From: Chitinophaga sp. SYP-B3965
Lineage (GTDB): Bacteria; Bacteroidota; Bacteroidia; Chitinophagales; Chitinophagaceae
NCBI RefSeq assembly: GCF_009647655.1
Contig: NZ_WJFD01000005.1
Location: 310,001 to 374,000 of the forward strand
Direction of reading: 5' to 3'
Length of the DNA: 64,000 nt
The translations under genes were made by a program, and so were the position numbers. This document shows, in pieces, positions 45,782 through 54,700 of the stretch. Under the pieces are notes generated by a model that saw only the letters and a program-made list of their open reading frames with translations, ran no database searches and had not been told where the DNA came from. Numbering within the stretch: position 1 is the stretch's first letter; each line of letters starts with the position of its first letter.

Positions 45782-46556
45782 TATAAATTCATTTGTAGGC
45801 CACTGGCCTTTCAAACGCCTGCATAGTAATAATTGTGACGGCCTGTTGGAAAGGATGAATGAATACGGTGTGGATCTTTCCGTCGTCACCAATCTTCATG
45901 GCATATTCTACAAGAATACCCAGTCTGCCAACGAAGAACTGTATGAGGAAATACGTGCAAAGAAAGCATACAAGAACCGTTTCCTGCCTTTCGGCATCAT
46001 CAATCCCATCTACGCTGGCTGGAAAGATGATTTCAAAACATGTGTGGAACAGTTTGGAATGAAAGGTATCCGTGTATTTCCCGGGTATCATGATTATGCC
46101 ATTGACGATCCTAATCTGATAGAACTGGTGAAAATGGCCAGGGATAAAGATGTGGCCATTGCCCTCACCATGCGCATCGTGGATGTGCGCCAGCGTTCCT
46201 GGATGGACCTGCCAACGGAATGGGGATTGAAAGATTACCTGCCATTGCTAAAAGCAGTACCCGATGCCAAATATATGTTGCTGAACCTGGCCACAGGCAT
46301 AGCCCTCACACCGGAAGAAGAAGCACTGATCAAAAACACCAATGTACTGTTCGATACCTCCGGCCGCCATATCGTTAATTTCCCCAACGTTTTCAAACGG
46401 TTCGGAAAAGAGCGTTTCGCTTTCGGTACCCACTTCCCGGTACTGGATTATTACACCGGCCTGTTGCGGATTGAATCATTACGCAAGGAAGAAGCCAGCG
46501 AGGCAGACAGGGCTTTGTTCTGTTCCGGCAACGCCAGCAGGTTCCTGAAGTTATAA
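45771..46556 (+). CDS. Amidohydrolase-family homologue with degenerate metal site
   Basis: 261 residues, without signal peptide. The PF04909-like fold is suggested by MLIDINSFVGHWPF, GIINPIYAGWKDDF, GMKGIRVFPGYHDY and the C-terminal ALFCSGNASRFLKL. The usual DxHxH metal motif reads DINSFVG, and the usual FGSD-x-P block reads FGTHFPV, so the strand-1 His pair and the catalytic Asp both appear lost. The gene overlaps the Tat-exported amidohydrolase by 11 bp. It may be a structural partner, an enzyme with a different mechanism, or a cytoplasmic counterpart. It ends the long SusCD operon. Confidence 0.72.
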   Translation: MLIDINSFVGHWPFKRLHSNNCDGLLERMNEYGVDLSVVTNLHGIFYKNTQSANEELYEEIRAKKAYKNRFLPFGIINPIYAGWKDDFKTCVEQFGMKGIRVFPGYHDYAIDDPNLIELVKMARDKDVAIALTMRIVDVRQRSWMDLPTEWGLKDYLPLLKAVPDAKYMLLNLATGIALTPEEEALIKNTNVLFDTSGRHIVNFPNVFKRFGKERFAFGTHFPVLDYYTGLLRIESLRKEEASEADRALFCSGNASRFLKL

Positions 46557-46605
46557 ATTTGCTTTATTTGAGAAGGAATGATACTTTCATGTATTAACCC
46601 CAGGT

Positions 46606-46619
46606 TGGGAGCGTACACG
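46606..46619 (-). promoter_or_regulatory. LacI-regulon operator-like copy 5, before the regulator gene
   Basis: Minus reading CGTGTACGCTCCCA, 36 bp before the lacI-type ATG. The left half (CGTGTACG) fits the consensus, the right half does not. The same TGGGAGCGTAC word recurs at 51680. Position suggests autoregulation. Confidence 0.45.
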
Positions 46620-46655
46620 TAATTATGTTAATTTTGCCGTTAACTACCATTAACC

Positions 46656-47735
46656 ATGAAACTATCAAATAAAGACAATAAGAATAACCAGCTGTCTGGT
46701 ATCAAGGAAATTGCCCGGAGGGCCAATGTGTCCATTGCAACAGTAGATCGTGTGATCCACGACAGAACAGGCATTGCGAAGAAAACGAAAGAGAAGATCC
46801 TGGATATTATCAAGGAATTAAACTACCAGCCTAATATCCACGCGCGGCGCCTGGCCCTGGCAAAACAGTTCAGGATAGCTACCCTCATTCCCCAGCGGTC
46901 CAAAGAAACCAGCTATTGGGAAGGCCCGCTGAAAGGAATAGATACCGCTTCTGCGGAAATAAGCCAGTATGGCGTAGTATTAGAGAAGTTCTTTTATGAC
47001 CAGGATTCCATTTCCTCTTTCCAGCACCAGGCAAACCTGCTGCTGAAAAGCAAACCGGACGGTATCCTGCTGGCACCCTCTTTTATTGAAGAATCCGTGA
47101 GTTTTGTACAGAAGTGCCAGAAACAGAACATCCCGTATGTGCTGATAGATTCAGACCTCCCGGCAGAAGGCAGCCTGGCCTACATTGGCCCTAACCTGAA
47201 TGCCAGCGGTAACTTGTCTGCACACCTCATCAGTTACCTGATCGGGAAGAACGACAGTATCCTGATCGTAAACATCTCCAAAGAACTGGACGATCAGCAC
47301 CATCTGTTGAAGAAAGAAGAAGGTTTCAGGAACTATTTCCGTACCCACCGCTGGGATAACAAGATCCTGAAGATCAATATCAACAAAACAGATCCTAAAT
47401 CCATAGAAAAAGGACTGTCCAATGTTTTCAAGGAAAACCCGGGTATCAAAGTAGTGTTCGTCACTAATTCCAGGGTATCCAATGTGGCCGCATTTGTAAA
47501 AGACCTGGACAGAAAAGTGATCCTGGTGGGCTACGACTTTGTAAACGAGAATATTGAATACATAGAAAAGGGAGTGATCGATTTCCTGATCTGCCAGAAA
47601 CCACTGGAACAGGCCTATAAAGGGGTAATGACCATCTATCAGCATCTGGCGGCGGTTTCCGCACCAGTAGAGAAGGTCACTTTTATGCCAATTGATATCA
47701 TCACACGGGAGAATTACAAGTTTTACAATTATTAA
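46656..47735 (+). CDS. LacI-family transcriptional regulator
   Basis: 359 residues. N-terminal LacI-type HTH at about 15-60 (GIKEIARRANVSIATVDRVI, then the KTKEKILDIIKELNYQPN hinge region). The rest is a periplasmic-binding-protein type effector domain (FRIATLIPQ, DGILLAPSF, NIPYVLIDSDLP, GYDFVNENIEYI, DFLICQKPLEQAYKG) related to sugar-binding LacI/RbsB-like sensors. It lies alone between two operons and is the only sugar-type regulator in the 18-57 kb region. Seven copies of a CG-centred palindrome, the shape that LacI proteins bind, precede most operons here, one of them 36 bp before this gene. It is therefore the likely repressor of the whole locus and of itself. Confidence 0.9.
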   Translation: MKLSNKDNKNNQLSGIKEIARRANVSIATVDRVIHDRTGIAKKTKEKILDIIKELNYQPNIHARRLALAKQFRIATLIPQRSKETSYWEGPLKGIDTASAEISQYGVVLEKFFYDQDSISSFQHQANLLLKSKPDGILLAPSFIEESVSFVQKCQKQNIPYVLIDSDLPAEGSLAYIGPNLNASGNLSAHLISYLIGKNDSILIVNISKELDDQHHLLKKEEGFRNYFRTHRWDNKILKININKTDPKSIEKGLSNVFKENPGIKVVFVTNSRVSNVAAFVKDLDRKVILVGYDFVNENIEYIEKGVIDFLICQKPLEQAYKGVMTIYQHLAAVSAPVEKVTFMPIDIITRENYKFYNY

Positions 47736-47784
47736 GTAACACCGGAATATTTTATAAGTACATTATTAATTTTTGTGTATTTTA

Positions 47785-47798
47785 CGGGTACGTAAACG
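47785..47798 (+). promoter_or_regulatory. LacI-regulon operator copy 6, before the oxidoreductase operon
   Basis: CGGGTACGTAAACG, 27 bp before the ATG at 47826, following TATTTTA. It differs by one base from the copies at 28832 and 51659. Confidence 0.7.
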
Positions 47799-47825
47799 GA
47801 GCCTTTCACTAAACAGCTTATAACG

Positions 47826-48863
47826 ATGCAAAAGAATCATCCGAGGAGACAATTCATTAAACAGACATTATTTGCAGGCATCGGTGCAGGCATGCTTTCC
47901 CAGTTGCCTTTCCAGGCATTTGCCACCTCATCTGCAACCGCAGAAACAGGAAAACGAATTGGCATCATTGGGCTGGATACTTCTCACAGCGTCGCTTTCA
48001 CCAATCTGCTGAATAGCCCGGAAGCAGGAGATAAGTTCAAAGGATATAAAGTAGTGGCCGCTTATCCTTACGGCAGTAAAGACATAGAAACCAGTGCCAG
48101 CAGGATTCCGGATTACATCAACCAGGTAAAAGCAAAAGGTGTGCAGATCACCGCTTCCATTGCTGAAATGCTCAGCCAGGTAGATGTGGTAATGCTGGAA
48201 ACAAATGATGGCCGCATGCATTATGCACAGGCTATGGAAGTGATCAAAGCCGGCAAAAAAGTATTCATCGACAAACCACTGGCCAATAGCATGAAAGACG
48301 CCATCGGCATCTTCAAAGCAGCCAAAGAAAATAATGTACCCGTTTTCTCTTCTTCTTCCCTTCGTTTTACTGCAGGCATGGAAGAGGTAAAGAGCGGTAA
48401 GAAGATAGGCAAGATCATTGGGGCGGATGCTTACAGCCCCGCTAAACTGGAAAAAACACATATCGACTTTTACTGGTACGGTATTCACGGCGTAGAAATG
48501 TTGTTCACTGCCATGGGCACCGGTTGCAAAACCGTAACACGTTTTTACCAGGATAATATGGACGTTGTGGTAGGCGTCTGGGAAGACGGCCGGATAGGTA
48601 CCTTCAGGGGAACCCGCGCCGGTAAAGCACTATACGGTGGCACCATCTTTGGCGAGAATGGCAATGCTACCTATGGTGCTTATTCCTACGAAGGCCTGTT
48701 AAATGAGATCATCTTGTTTTTTGAAACAGGCACGCCACCCGTACAGGCAGCAGAAACATTAGAGATCTGCGCTTTCATTGAAGCCGCACAGAAAAGTAAA
48801 TTGAATGGAGGAAAACCCGTGAGCATGCAGGAAATATTCAGACATTATAATTACAAGCCTTAG
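47826..48863 (+). CDS. Tat-exported Gfo/Idh/MocA-family oxidoreductase
   Basis: 345 residues. Twin-arginine signal (HPRRQFIKQTLFAGIG and hydrophobic run to AFA). A Rossmann motif RIGIIGLDTSHS begins at 44, and the family EKP motif appears as FIDKP (Lys150-Pro151). The C-terminal barrel domain has HIDFYWYGIHGVEML with the usual paired His. Exported members such as glucose-fructose oxidoreductase hold NADP(H) tightly and cycle it internally, which allows periplasmic action. It starts the operon with the second exported aminotransferase (15-bp gap) and second ceramidase-fold protein. Oxidation of a sugar hydroxyl to a ketone before transamination, or the reverse, would fit. Confidence 0.85.
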   Translation: MQKNHPRRQFIKQTLFAGIGAGMLSQLPFQAFATSSATAETGKRIGIIGLDTSHSVAFTNLLNSPEAGDKFKGYKVVAAYPYGSKDIETSASRIPDYINQVKAKGVQITASIAEMLSQVDVVMLETNDGRMHYAQAMEVIKAGKKVFIDKPLANSMKDAIGIFKAAKENNVPVFSSSSLRFTAGMEEVKSGKKIGKIIGADAYSPAKLEKTHIDFYWYGIHGVEMLFTAMGTGCKTVTRFYQDNMDVVVGVWEDGRIGTFRGTRAGKALYGGTIFGENGNATYGAYSYEGLLNEIILFFETGTPPVQAAETLEICAFIEAAQKSKLNGGKPVSMQEIFRHYNYKP

Positions 48864-48878
48864 TAAAATAATCGTCAC

Positions 48879-50231
48879 ATGCCTAACAAAGGATTTGGTC
48901 GCCGTAAATTCATCGGTACACTTACCGCAGTCTCTCTTGGAGGAATGATACCACAGGTCTTTGCTGCAAATAAAGTCAGTGATAAACTGGCTGCATTGGG
49001 AGGTGAACCTGTAAGGTCTAAAACTAAGAAGTGGCCGAAATGGCCATATGTGGATGACAGGATGATCGAAGAGATTGTGAAAACCACCAAAAGTGGTAAA
49101 TGGAGCAGGATCAATGCTCCAGTAGATGGACAGGTGGCTACTTTCGAAAAACAGTTTGCCAGCTTAACCGGCGCCAAATACTGCATCGGCACAGGTTCCG
49201 GCACACAGGCATTGGCTATTGCCGTAGAAGCTTTAGGCATAGGCCCTGGTGATGAAGTGATCACTTCCCCTTACACAGATTTCGGTACCGTATCTGCAAT
49301 CCTCACCAGCAGAGCTTTACCAGTATTAGCAGATCTGGATCCTGCTTCTTACCAGCTGGATCCGGATGATGTGAAACGCAAGATCAATTCCGCTACAAAA
49401 GCAATTCTCCCCGTGCACATGATGGGCCTGCCCGCAGATATGGACAAGATCATGGCCATGGCACAACAACATAAACTGAAAGTAATTGAAGATGCCTGCC
49501 AGGCAGCACTTGCTAAGTTCCGTGGAAAAACATTAGGCACCCTTGGAGACCTGGGCTGCATTAGCTTCCAGGCCAGTAAAGCCCTGGCCTGCGGAGAAGG
49601 TGGTGCCATCATTGGCAATGATGAACAACTGATGGACCAATGTTTTACTGTACACAATCACGGTACAACAAAGAAAGGTAAACACACCACCATCGGCCCT
49701 AAGAACAGGATGAATGAATTTGAAGGCGCTATCCTCAACGGTCAGTTGCCAACTGCTGTAGAACGTTTCGAATTACGTAACAAGAACGCCACTTACCTCA
49801 ACGAAAAACTAAAAGGCTTCAAAGGGCTGGTACCGCAGAAAATGTATGCAGGTACAGAAAGCGGCGGTTATTACAACTACGCCATGTCCTATAAGAAAGA
49901 ACATTTTGCAGGCGCTACCCGTCAGCAATTCCTGAAAGCCATAGTGGCAGAAGGTGTTCCCTTCAGTCCGTATATTCCTAATGGTTTGCACAGGGAAGCA
50001 TGGATAGATCATATCCTTACCCTGAATGAATATAAAAAGATGTTCCCCGCTGCACGTTTAAAGCAATACAGGGAACAGATGTCGTCGCTTCCGGGCTGTG
50101 ATACCGTGTGCGACGAAATGGTGGCCATGCATGGCTCCGGCTCATTGATAGCCACCACCGCAGATATGGACGATATTATTAACGCTGTGATGAAAGTTTA
50201 TGATCAGCGGGAACAACTGAAGAATTTATGA
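48879..50231 (+). CDS. Tat-exported DegT/DnrJ/EryC1-family PLP aminotransferase (copy 2)
   Basis: 450 residues, the same length as copy 1. Tat signal GRRKFIGTLTAVSLGGMI with AFA-type end at VFAA. Motifs of the DegT fold: GSGTQAL near 107-113, Asp205 in VIEDACQAA, PLP Lys234 in FQASKALACGEGG. It shares the PYT-x-F-x-x-V and LPADMDKIMxxAxxH blocks with copy 1, so the two are paralogues, but differ at the substrate side. It lies 15 bp after a Gfo/Idh/MocA gene, the same enzyme pair (oxidation then transamination) used in 3-amino-3-deoxyglucose formation by NtdC/NtdA, though those are cytoplasmic. The stop overlaps the next start by four bases. Confidence 0.85.
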   Translation: MPNKGFGRRKFIGTLTAVSLGGMIPQVFAANKVSDKLAALGGEPVRSKTKKWPKWPYVDDRMIEEIVKTTKSGKWSRINAPVDGQVATFEKQFASLTGAKYCIGTGSGTQALAIAVEALGIGPGDEVITSPYTDFGTVSAILTSRALPVLADLDPASYQLDPDDVKRKINSATKAILPVHMMGLPADMDKIMAMAQQHKLKVIEDACQAALAKFRGKTLGTLGDLGCISFQASKALACGEGGAIIGNDEQLMDQCFTVHNHGTTKKGKHTTIGPKNRMNEFEGAILNGQLPTAVERFELRNKNATYLNEKLKGFKGLVPQKMYAGTESGGYYNYAMSYKKEHFAGATRQQFLKAIVAEGVPFSPYIPNGLHREAWIDHILTLNEYKKMFPAARLKQYREQMSSLPGCDTVCDEMVAMHGSGSLIATTADMDDIINAVMKVYDQREQLKNL

Positions 50232-51571
50232 AACGTATCCTGAGCATTTGCATCATTATCCTATGTTGTCACATCACTACAAAAGCAGCAGATACTTTAA
50301 AAGTATGCAGCTTTGATGTGGATGCCACACCACCGGTGGGCTCTTCATTGGTATACGATAAAATGACCAATAGCTGGGACCAGAGCCTGCGTGCTAAAGG
50401 GATCGTTCTCACCGGAGCCGGAAAACCCATTGTGCTCTGTGCCATAGACTGGATAGGCATTGCCAATGAAGGATATGATGAATTCCGGAAAGCCATTGCC
50501 GAAGCAGCCGGCACTACACCAGACAGGGTTGCGTTGCATGCATTACACCAGCACGATGCGCCTGTTTGTGATTTCGGCGCAGAGGCATGGTTGAAAAAAG
50601 AAGGCATGAACCTGCAGGGCTTTGAAGGGACTTTCGCCCGCGAAGTGATCAGCAGGTTAAAAGTAGCCATAACAGGATCACTGAAAAATGCACAACCTGT
50701 TACACATATTGGTCTCGGTAAAGCAGAAGTATATAAAGTGGCATCCAACCGCCGCATCCTGGGAGAAGATGGAAAAGTGATCGCCTCCCGTACCTCTGCC
50801 ACAAAGGATTCAAGCATAAGGGCAAAACCGGAAGGACTGATAGATCCTATTGTATCGCTCATCAGTTTCTGGAACAATAATAAACCGTTAGCCGTACTAA
50901 GTTATTACGCCACACATCCGCAAAGTTATTACCGCACAGGAGTAGCTAATCCTGATATTCCAGGCGTAGCAAGGTTCTTCCGCCAGCTGGCTGTACCGGA
51001 TGCATTACATCTGCATTTCAACGGAGCCGGTGGAAATATAACAGTAGGGAAGTACAATGATGGTGCGAAGGAAAACCGTTTGCTGATGGCAGAGCGCCTC
51101 GCAGATGGCATGTTAAGAGCATGGCAGCAAACAAAAAAAGAAAAGATCACCGCAGCAGATGTAAAATGGGCATCATTGCCAGTAGCGCTGCCCATCAAAT
51201 CAAGTCTCAACGGCCTGTCGGAGCTATTACATAAAGAAACCAGCGTTTTCGTTGCCAACAACGCATCCAAGCAGGTGTTCATGGAAAGGGCTAAACAGGG
51301 AAAGAAAATAGATATCAGTTGTTTACAAATAGGCAGTGCACGTTTAATGCATCTGCCGGGTGAATGTTTTATTGAATACCAATTGGCAGCCAAAGCAATG
51401 CGTCCTGATCTCTTTGTGACCGTGGCTGCTTATGGAGATTATGGGCCGGGATATATAGGAACGGCAGAAGCTTACAATGAAGGAGGATACGAAACCGGCC
51501 AGGCATCAGCAGTTACAGCAGAAACGGAGAAAGTACTGCTGAACGCCATGAAGCAATTACTACGTAAATAA
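50228..51571 (+). CDS. Neutral/alkaline ceramidase-fold secreted protein (copy 2)
   Basis: 447 residues; signal peptide (ICIIILCCHITTKAAD). The neutral ceramidase N-terminal fold is visible as FDVDATPPVGS, ALHALHQHDAP (His pair), SYYATHPQSYY and HFNGAGGNITVG. As in copy 1, the ceramidase Ser motif GDVSPN is not present; the corresponding block reads GGNITV. The C-terminal Ig-like domain of ceramidases is missing. Probably a metal-dependent hydrolase of the periplasm with non-lipid substrate. It overlaps the aminotransferase gene by four bases (ATGA), and this pairing of aminotransferase and ceramidase-fold protein repeats the arrangement at 28949-32989. Confidence 0.72.
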   Translation: MKRILSICIIILCCHITTKAADTLKVCSFDVDATPPVGSSLVYDKMTNSWDQSLRAKGIVLTGAGKPIVLCAIDWIGIANEGYDEFRKAIAEAAGTTPDRVALHALHQHDAPVCDFGAEAWLKKEGMNLQGFEGTFAREVISRLKVAITGSLKNAQPVTHIGLGKAEVYKVASNRRILGEDGKVIASRTSATKDSSIRAKPEGLIDPIVSLISFWNNNKPLAVLSYYATHPQSYYRTGVANPDIPGVARFFRQLAVPDALHLHFNGAGGNITVGKYNDGAKENRLLMAERLADGMLRAWQQTKKEKITAADVKWASLPVALPIKSSLNGLSELLHKETSVFVANNASKQVFMERAKQGKKIDISCLQIGSARLMHLPGECFIEYQLAAKAMRPDLFVTVAAYGDYGPGYIGTAEAYNEGGYETGQASAVTAETEKVLLNAMKQLLRK

Positions 51572-51658
51572 GAACGATCCATATCAACAGGAAAATACCA
51601 GTACAGTAAAGATCAAGATTAGCTAGTTTATACGATAAGGAAACATTTATTCATTTTA

Positions 51659-51693
51659 CGGGTACGTTAACGTCCCCCATGGGAGCGTACTGT
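51659..51693 (+). promoter_or_regulatory. LacI-regulon operator copy 7 with adjacent half-site, before the third SusCD pair
   Basis: CGGGTACGTTAACG at 51659-51672, following CATTTTA, 64 bp before the ATG at 51737. A second element TGGGAGCGTAC at 51680-51690 matches the word before the LacI gene at 46606. Two nearby sites could support cooperative binding. Confidence 0.72.
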
Positions 51694-51736
51694 CAACCAG
51701 GATCAGTTTAAATAATTAACCAAAATTGAAAGTATT

Positions 51737-54700
51737 ATGGCTGTAAACTATCTGTTGAGCGCAGGATGTTATTTCCCTACAGCTCGCAGTTATTCCCGAA
51801 TGTTACGCAAATTGGCAGGATACATCCTGCCAATCCTTCTCCTGCTCTGTTCATATGCCAACGCACAGGATCACCCCGTAAAAGGAGTGGTGAACGGAGA
51901 AGACGGTAAACCAATGCCTGGCGTAACCATTCTCCTCAAAGGAGGAGACCGCCATGCTATTACGGACGAGAACGGTCGTTTTAGTATCCCCGCTAGCACC
52001 AATGCTGTATTGGTTTTCACCTTCACCGGTTACGAGAAAAAAGAAGTGCCGGTGAACGGACAGGCAGAACTCACCGTAAACCTTGCACCCTCCGTTACCG
52101 CATTGGAAACAGTGGTGGTAACGGCCCTCGGTCTGGAACGTAAGAAAAAGACATTGACTTACAGCACGCAGGGCGTCAGCGCAAAAGAACTCACGGAAGC
52201 AAGAGAACTCAACATGGTGAATGCCCTGCAGGGTAAAGTAGCCGGGTTGAATATCAGTTCCGGTTCCACCGGTGTCGGTTCACAGGCAAGAGTGATCCTG
52301 CGCGGTAACAGATCTATCAGTGGTAACAGCCAGCCTTTGTATGTAATAGATGGAGTAGTTACACGTGCCAGCCCTGCGGATATTAATACAGATAACATCG
52401 CTTCCCTGAATGTGCTGAAAGGAGCCAATGCTGCTGCATTATACGGTAGCGCAGGACAAAATGGTGTGATCGTGATCGAAACAAAAAAAGGAAGGCAGGG
52501 CGTGAATGTAAGTGTGAATTCCACCTACATGGTAGAAACACCTATTCATTCCACCCCTTATCAATATGAATATGGACAAGGGGTTACGAATACTTTCCTC
52601 AAAACATCAGAATCTTCCTGGGGCCCCAAAATGGATGGCCGCATGGTAGATACCTGGTCGCTGGACCCAGCAGATGCCGGTAAACAATACAATTATCTGC
52701 CGGACAAAAAAGCAAGAGAGAACATCTACAACAACGGCAGTAATTTTGCCACCAACCTTTCTGTAAGCACCGGTTCCGAGAAATCAAAAACCCTCTTCAC
52801 GTACACGCATACCAGCGGAGATGGTATATTGCCCGGCAATGAGCTCTCCCGCCACAATGCAGCATTACGTGTTACCAACCAACTCACAAAGAAACTAACG
52901 CTGGATACCAAACTGGATTACATGAAGCAAAAGATCGATAACCAGCTGGATGAAGGAGAGTCCTCCTTTAACCCGCTGCGCCAGATCGCTACCATGCCTT
53001 CCAGTATCAGGGACCAGGAAGTAACACATTTTGAATATAAAGATCCAGCCCTGGGTGTGATGAAACAGAATTACTGGAGCCCTGGTACTGTAACAGGCGC
53101 CAATCCTTACTGGGCATTATTGCGCAACCTGCGTTATAATAAAGTAGATCGCTTAATGGGCCTCGTATCTCTTTCTTATCAATTTTCAGAAGACTTCCGC
53201 GTAATGGTACGGGGATCATTTGACGGAGAGAACAATTCACAGGAAGAAAAATCCTTTTACGGCACCTATCGTGATCCTTCCGGCAGATACGCTGTGGGAA
53301 AAGGTTCTGCACTGTTGCTGAATGGAGACTTCCTGCTGAGTTATAAAAAACAACTAAATAAAGACTGGTCAATCGGCGCAAATGCCGGTGGAGAAATAAG
53401 GAACACCACCGGAGATGCATTGACTGCTAATACCGGCACAGGTATGAGCGTACCTAATTTCTTTGCACTGTCCAATATCTCATTAGCAGCCATAGCCGCT
53501 TACAACCCGGTTGTGGAAATGGAAACACAGTCCCTGTATGCAAATGCACAAGTGGGATGGAAAGATGCCATCTTCCTGGAATTAACGGGCAGGAATGATT
53601 GGAGTTCTACATTAGCCGCAAATAACCGCTCGTATTTTTATCCGTCAGCGGGTATCAGTGCAGTGCTGTCAGAACTGGTGAAGCTGCCGGAAGCCATTAC
53701 GTACCTGAAACTGAGAGGTTCCCTGGCACAAGTGGGTAACGGAGCTTCACCCGGACTGTTGCAACGTTTTGCTGCCAGCGCCCCGGGAGGTAACCTGGGC
53801 TATTTATCACTCAGTTCCACTTTACCCAACAAAAACCTGAAACCAGAGATCACCCGTTCCACAGAAGCAGGCCTTGAATTAAGACTGTTCAAAGATCGTA
53901 TAAGCCTGGACGTTACAGCCTATCAAACCAATACCAGCAATCAGATCTTTTTGCAGGCATTACCTGTTGGCAGCGGCGCCCAGAGTTTATATACCAATGG
54001 CGGGGATGTAAGGAACAAGGGTATTGAAGTGATCCTGAATACTACACCCGTAAGATCAGGTGATTTTAGCTGGGACCTCAATTTCAATTTCGCAAAGAAC
54101 GATAACGTAGTAATAGAATTATCTGATGCCATTCCTTCCCTCATAGTAGGAGGTGATACTTACATGCGGAATTTTGTGCTGGAAGAAGGAAGGCCCTTCG
54201 GCCAGATCTACGGAAAAGGTTTTGTGCGCGATAGCAAAGGCCGTGTAATAGTAGGCACCAATGGCCTGCCGCAAACCACACCGGGAAAAACAGTTTTACT
54301 GGGTAACGTAAATCCAGACTGGACAGGCGGTATTTCTACTTCTGTCGCTTACAAGAACTGGAGCCTTGGGGCCGTGGTTAGCCACAAACAGGGTGGGGAC
54401 ATTGCTTCCTTCACAGATGCTATCCTTTATGGAGAAGGTTTAACAGAAGAAACACTGCAAGGCAGAGAAGGCGGTTTGTTGTTCGGAAAGAATATCCTCA
54501 CGCAATATGCTTCCGCCAGACCAGATGGATCAGAGAACACGCAGGCAGTGACTTCACAGCAGTTATGGCAATTCCTGGGAGGAAGAACGGCACCGGTAGG
54601 AGAGATGTTCATGCGCAAAGCCACCAATACCCGTTTGCGGGAATTTACACTGGGATACCAGCTGCCGGCTTCTCTTTTCAACAGAGGTCCGCTGGCATCT

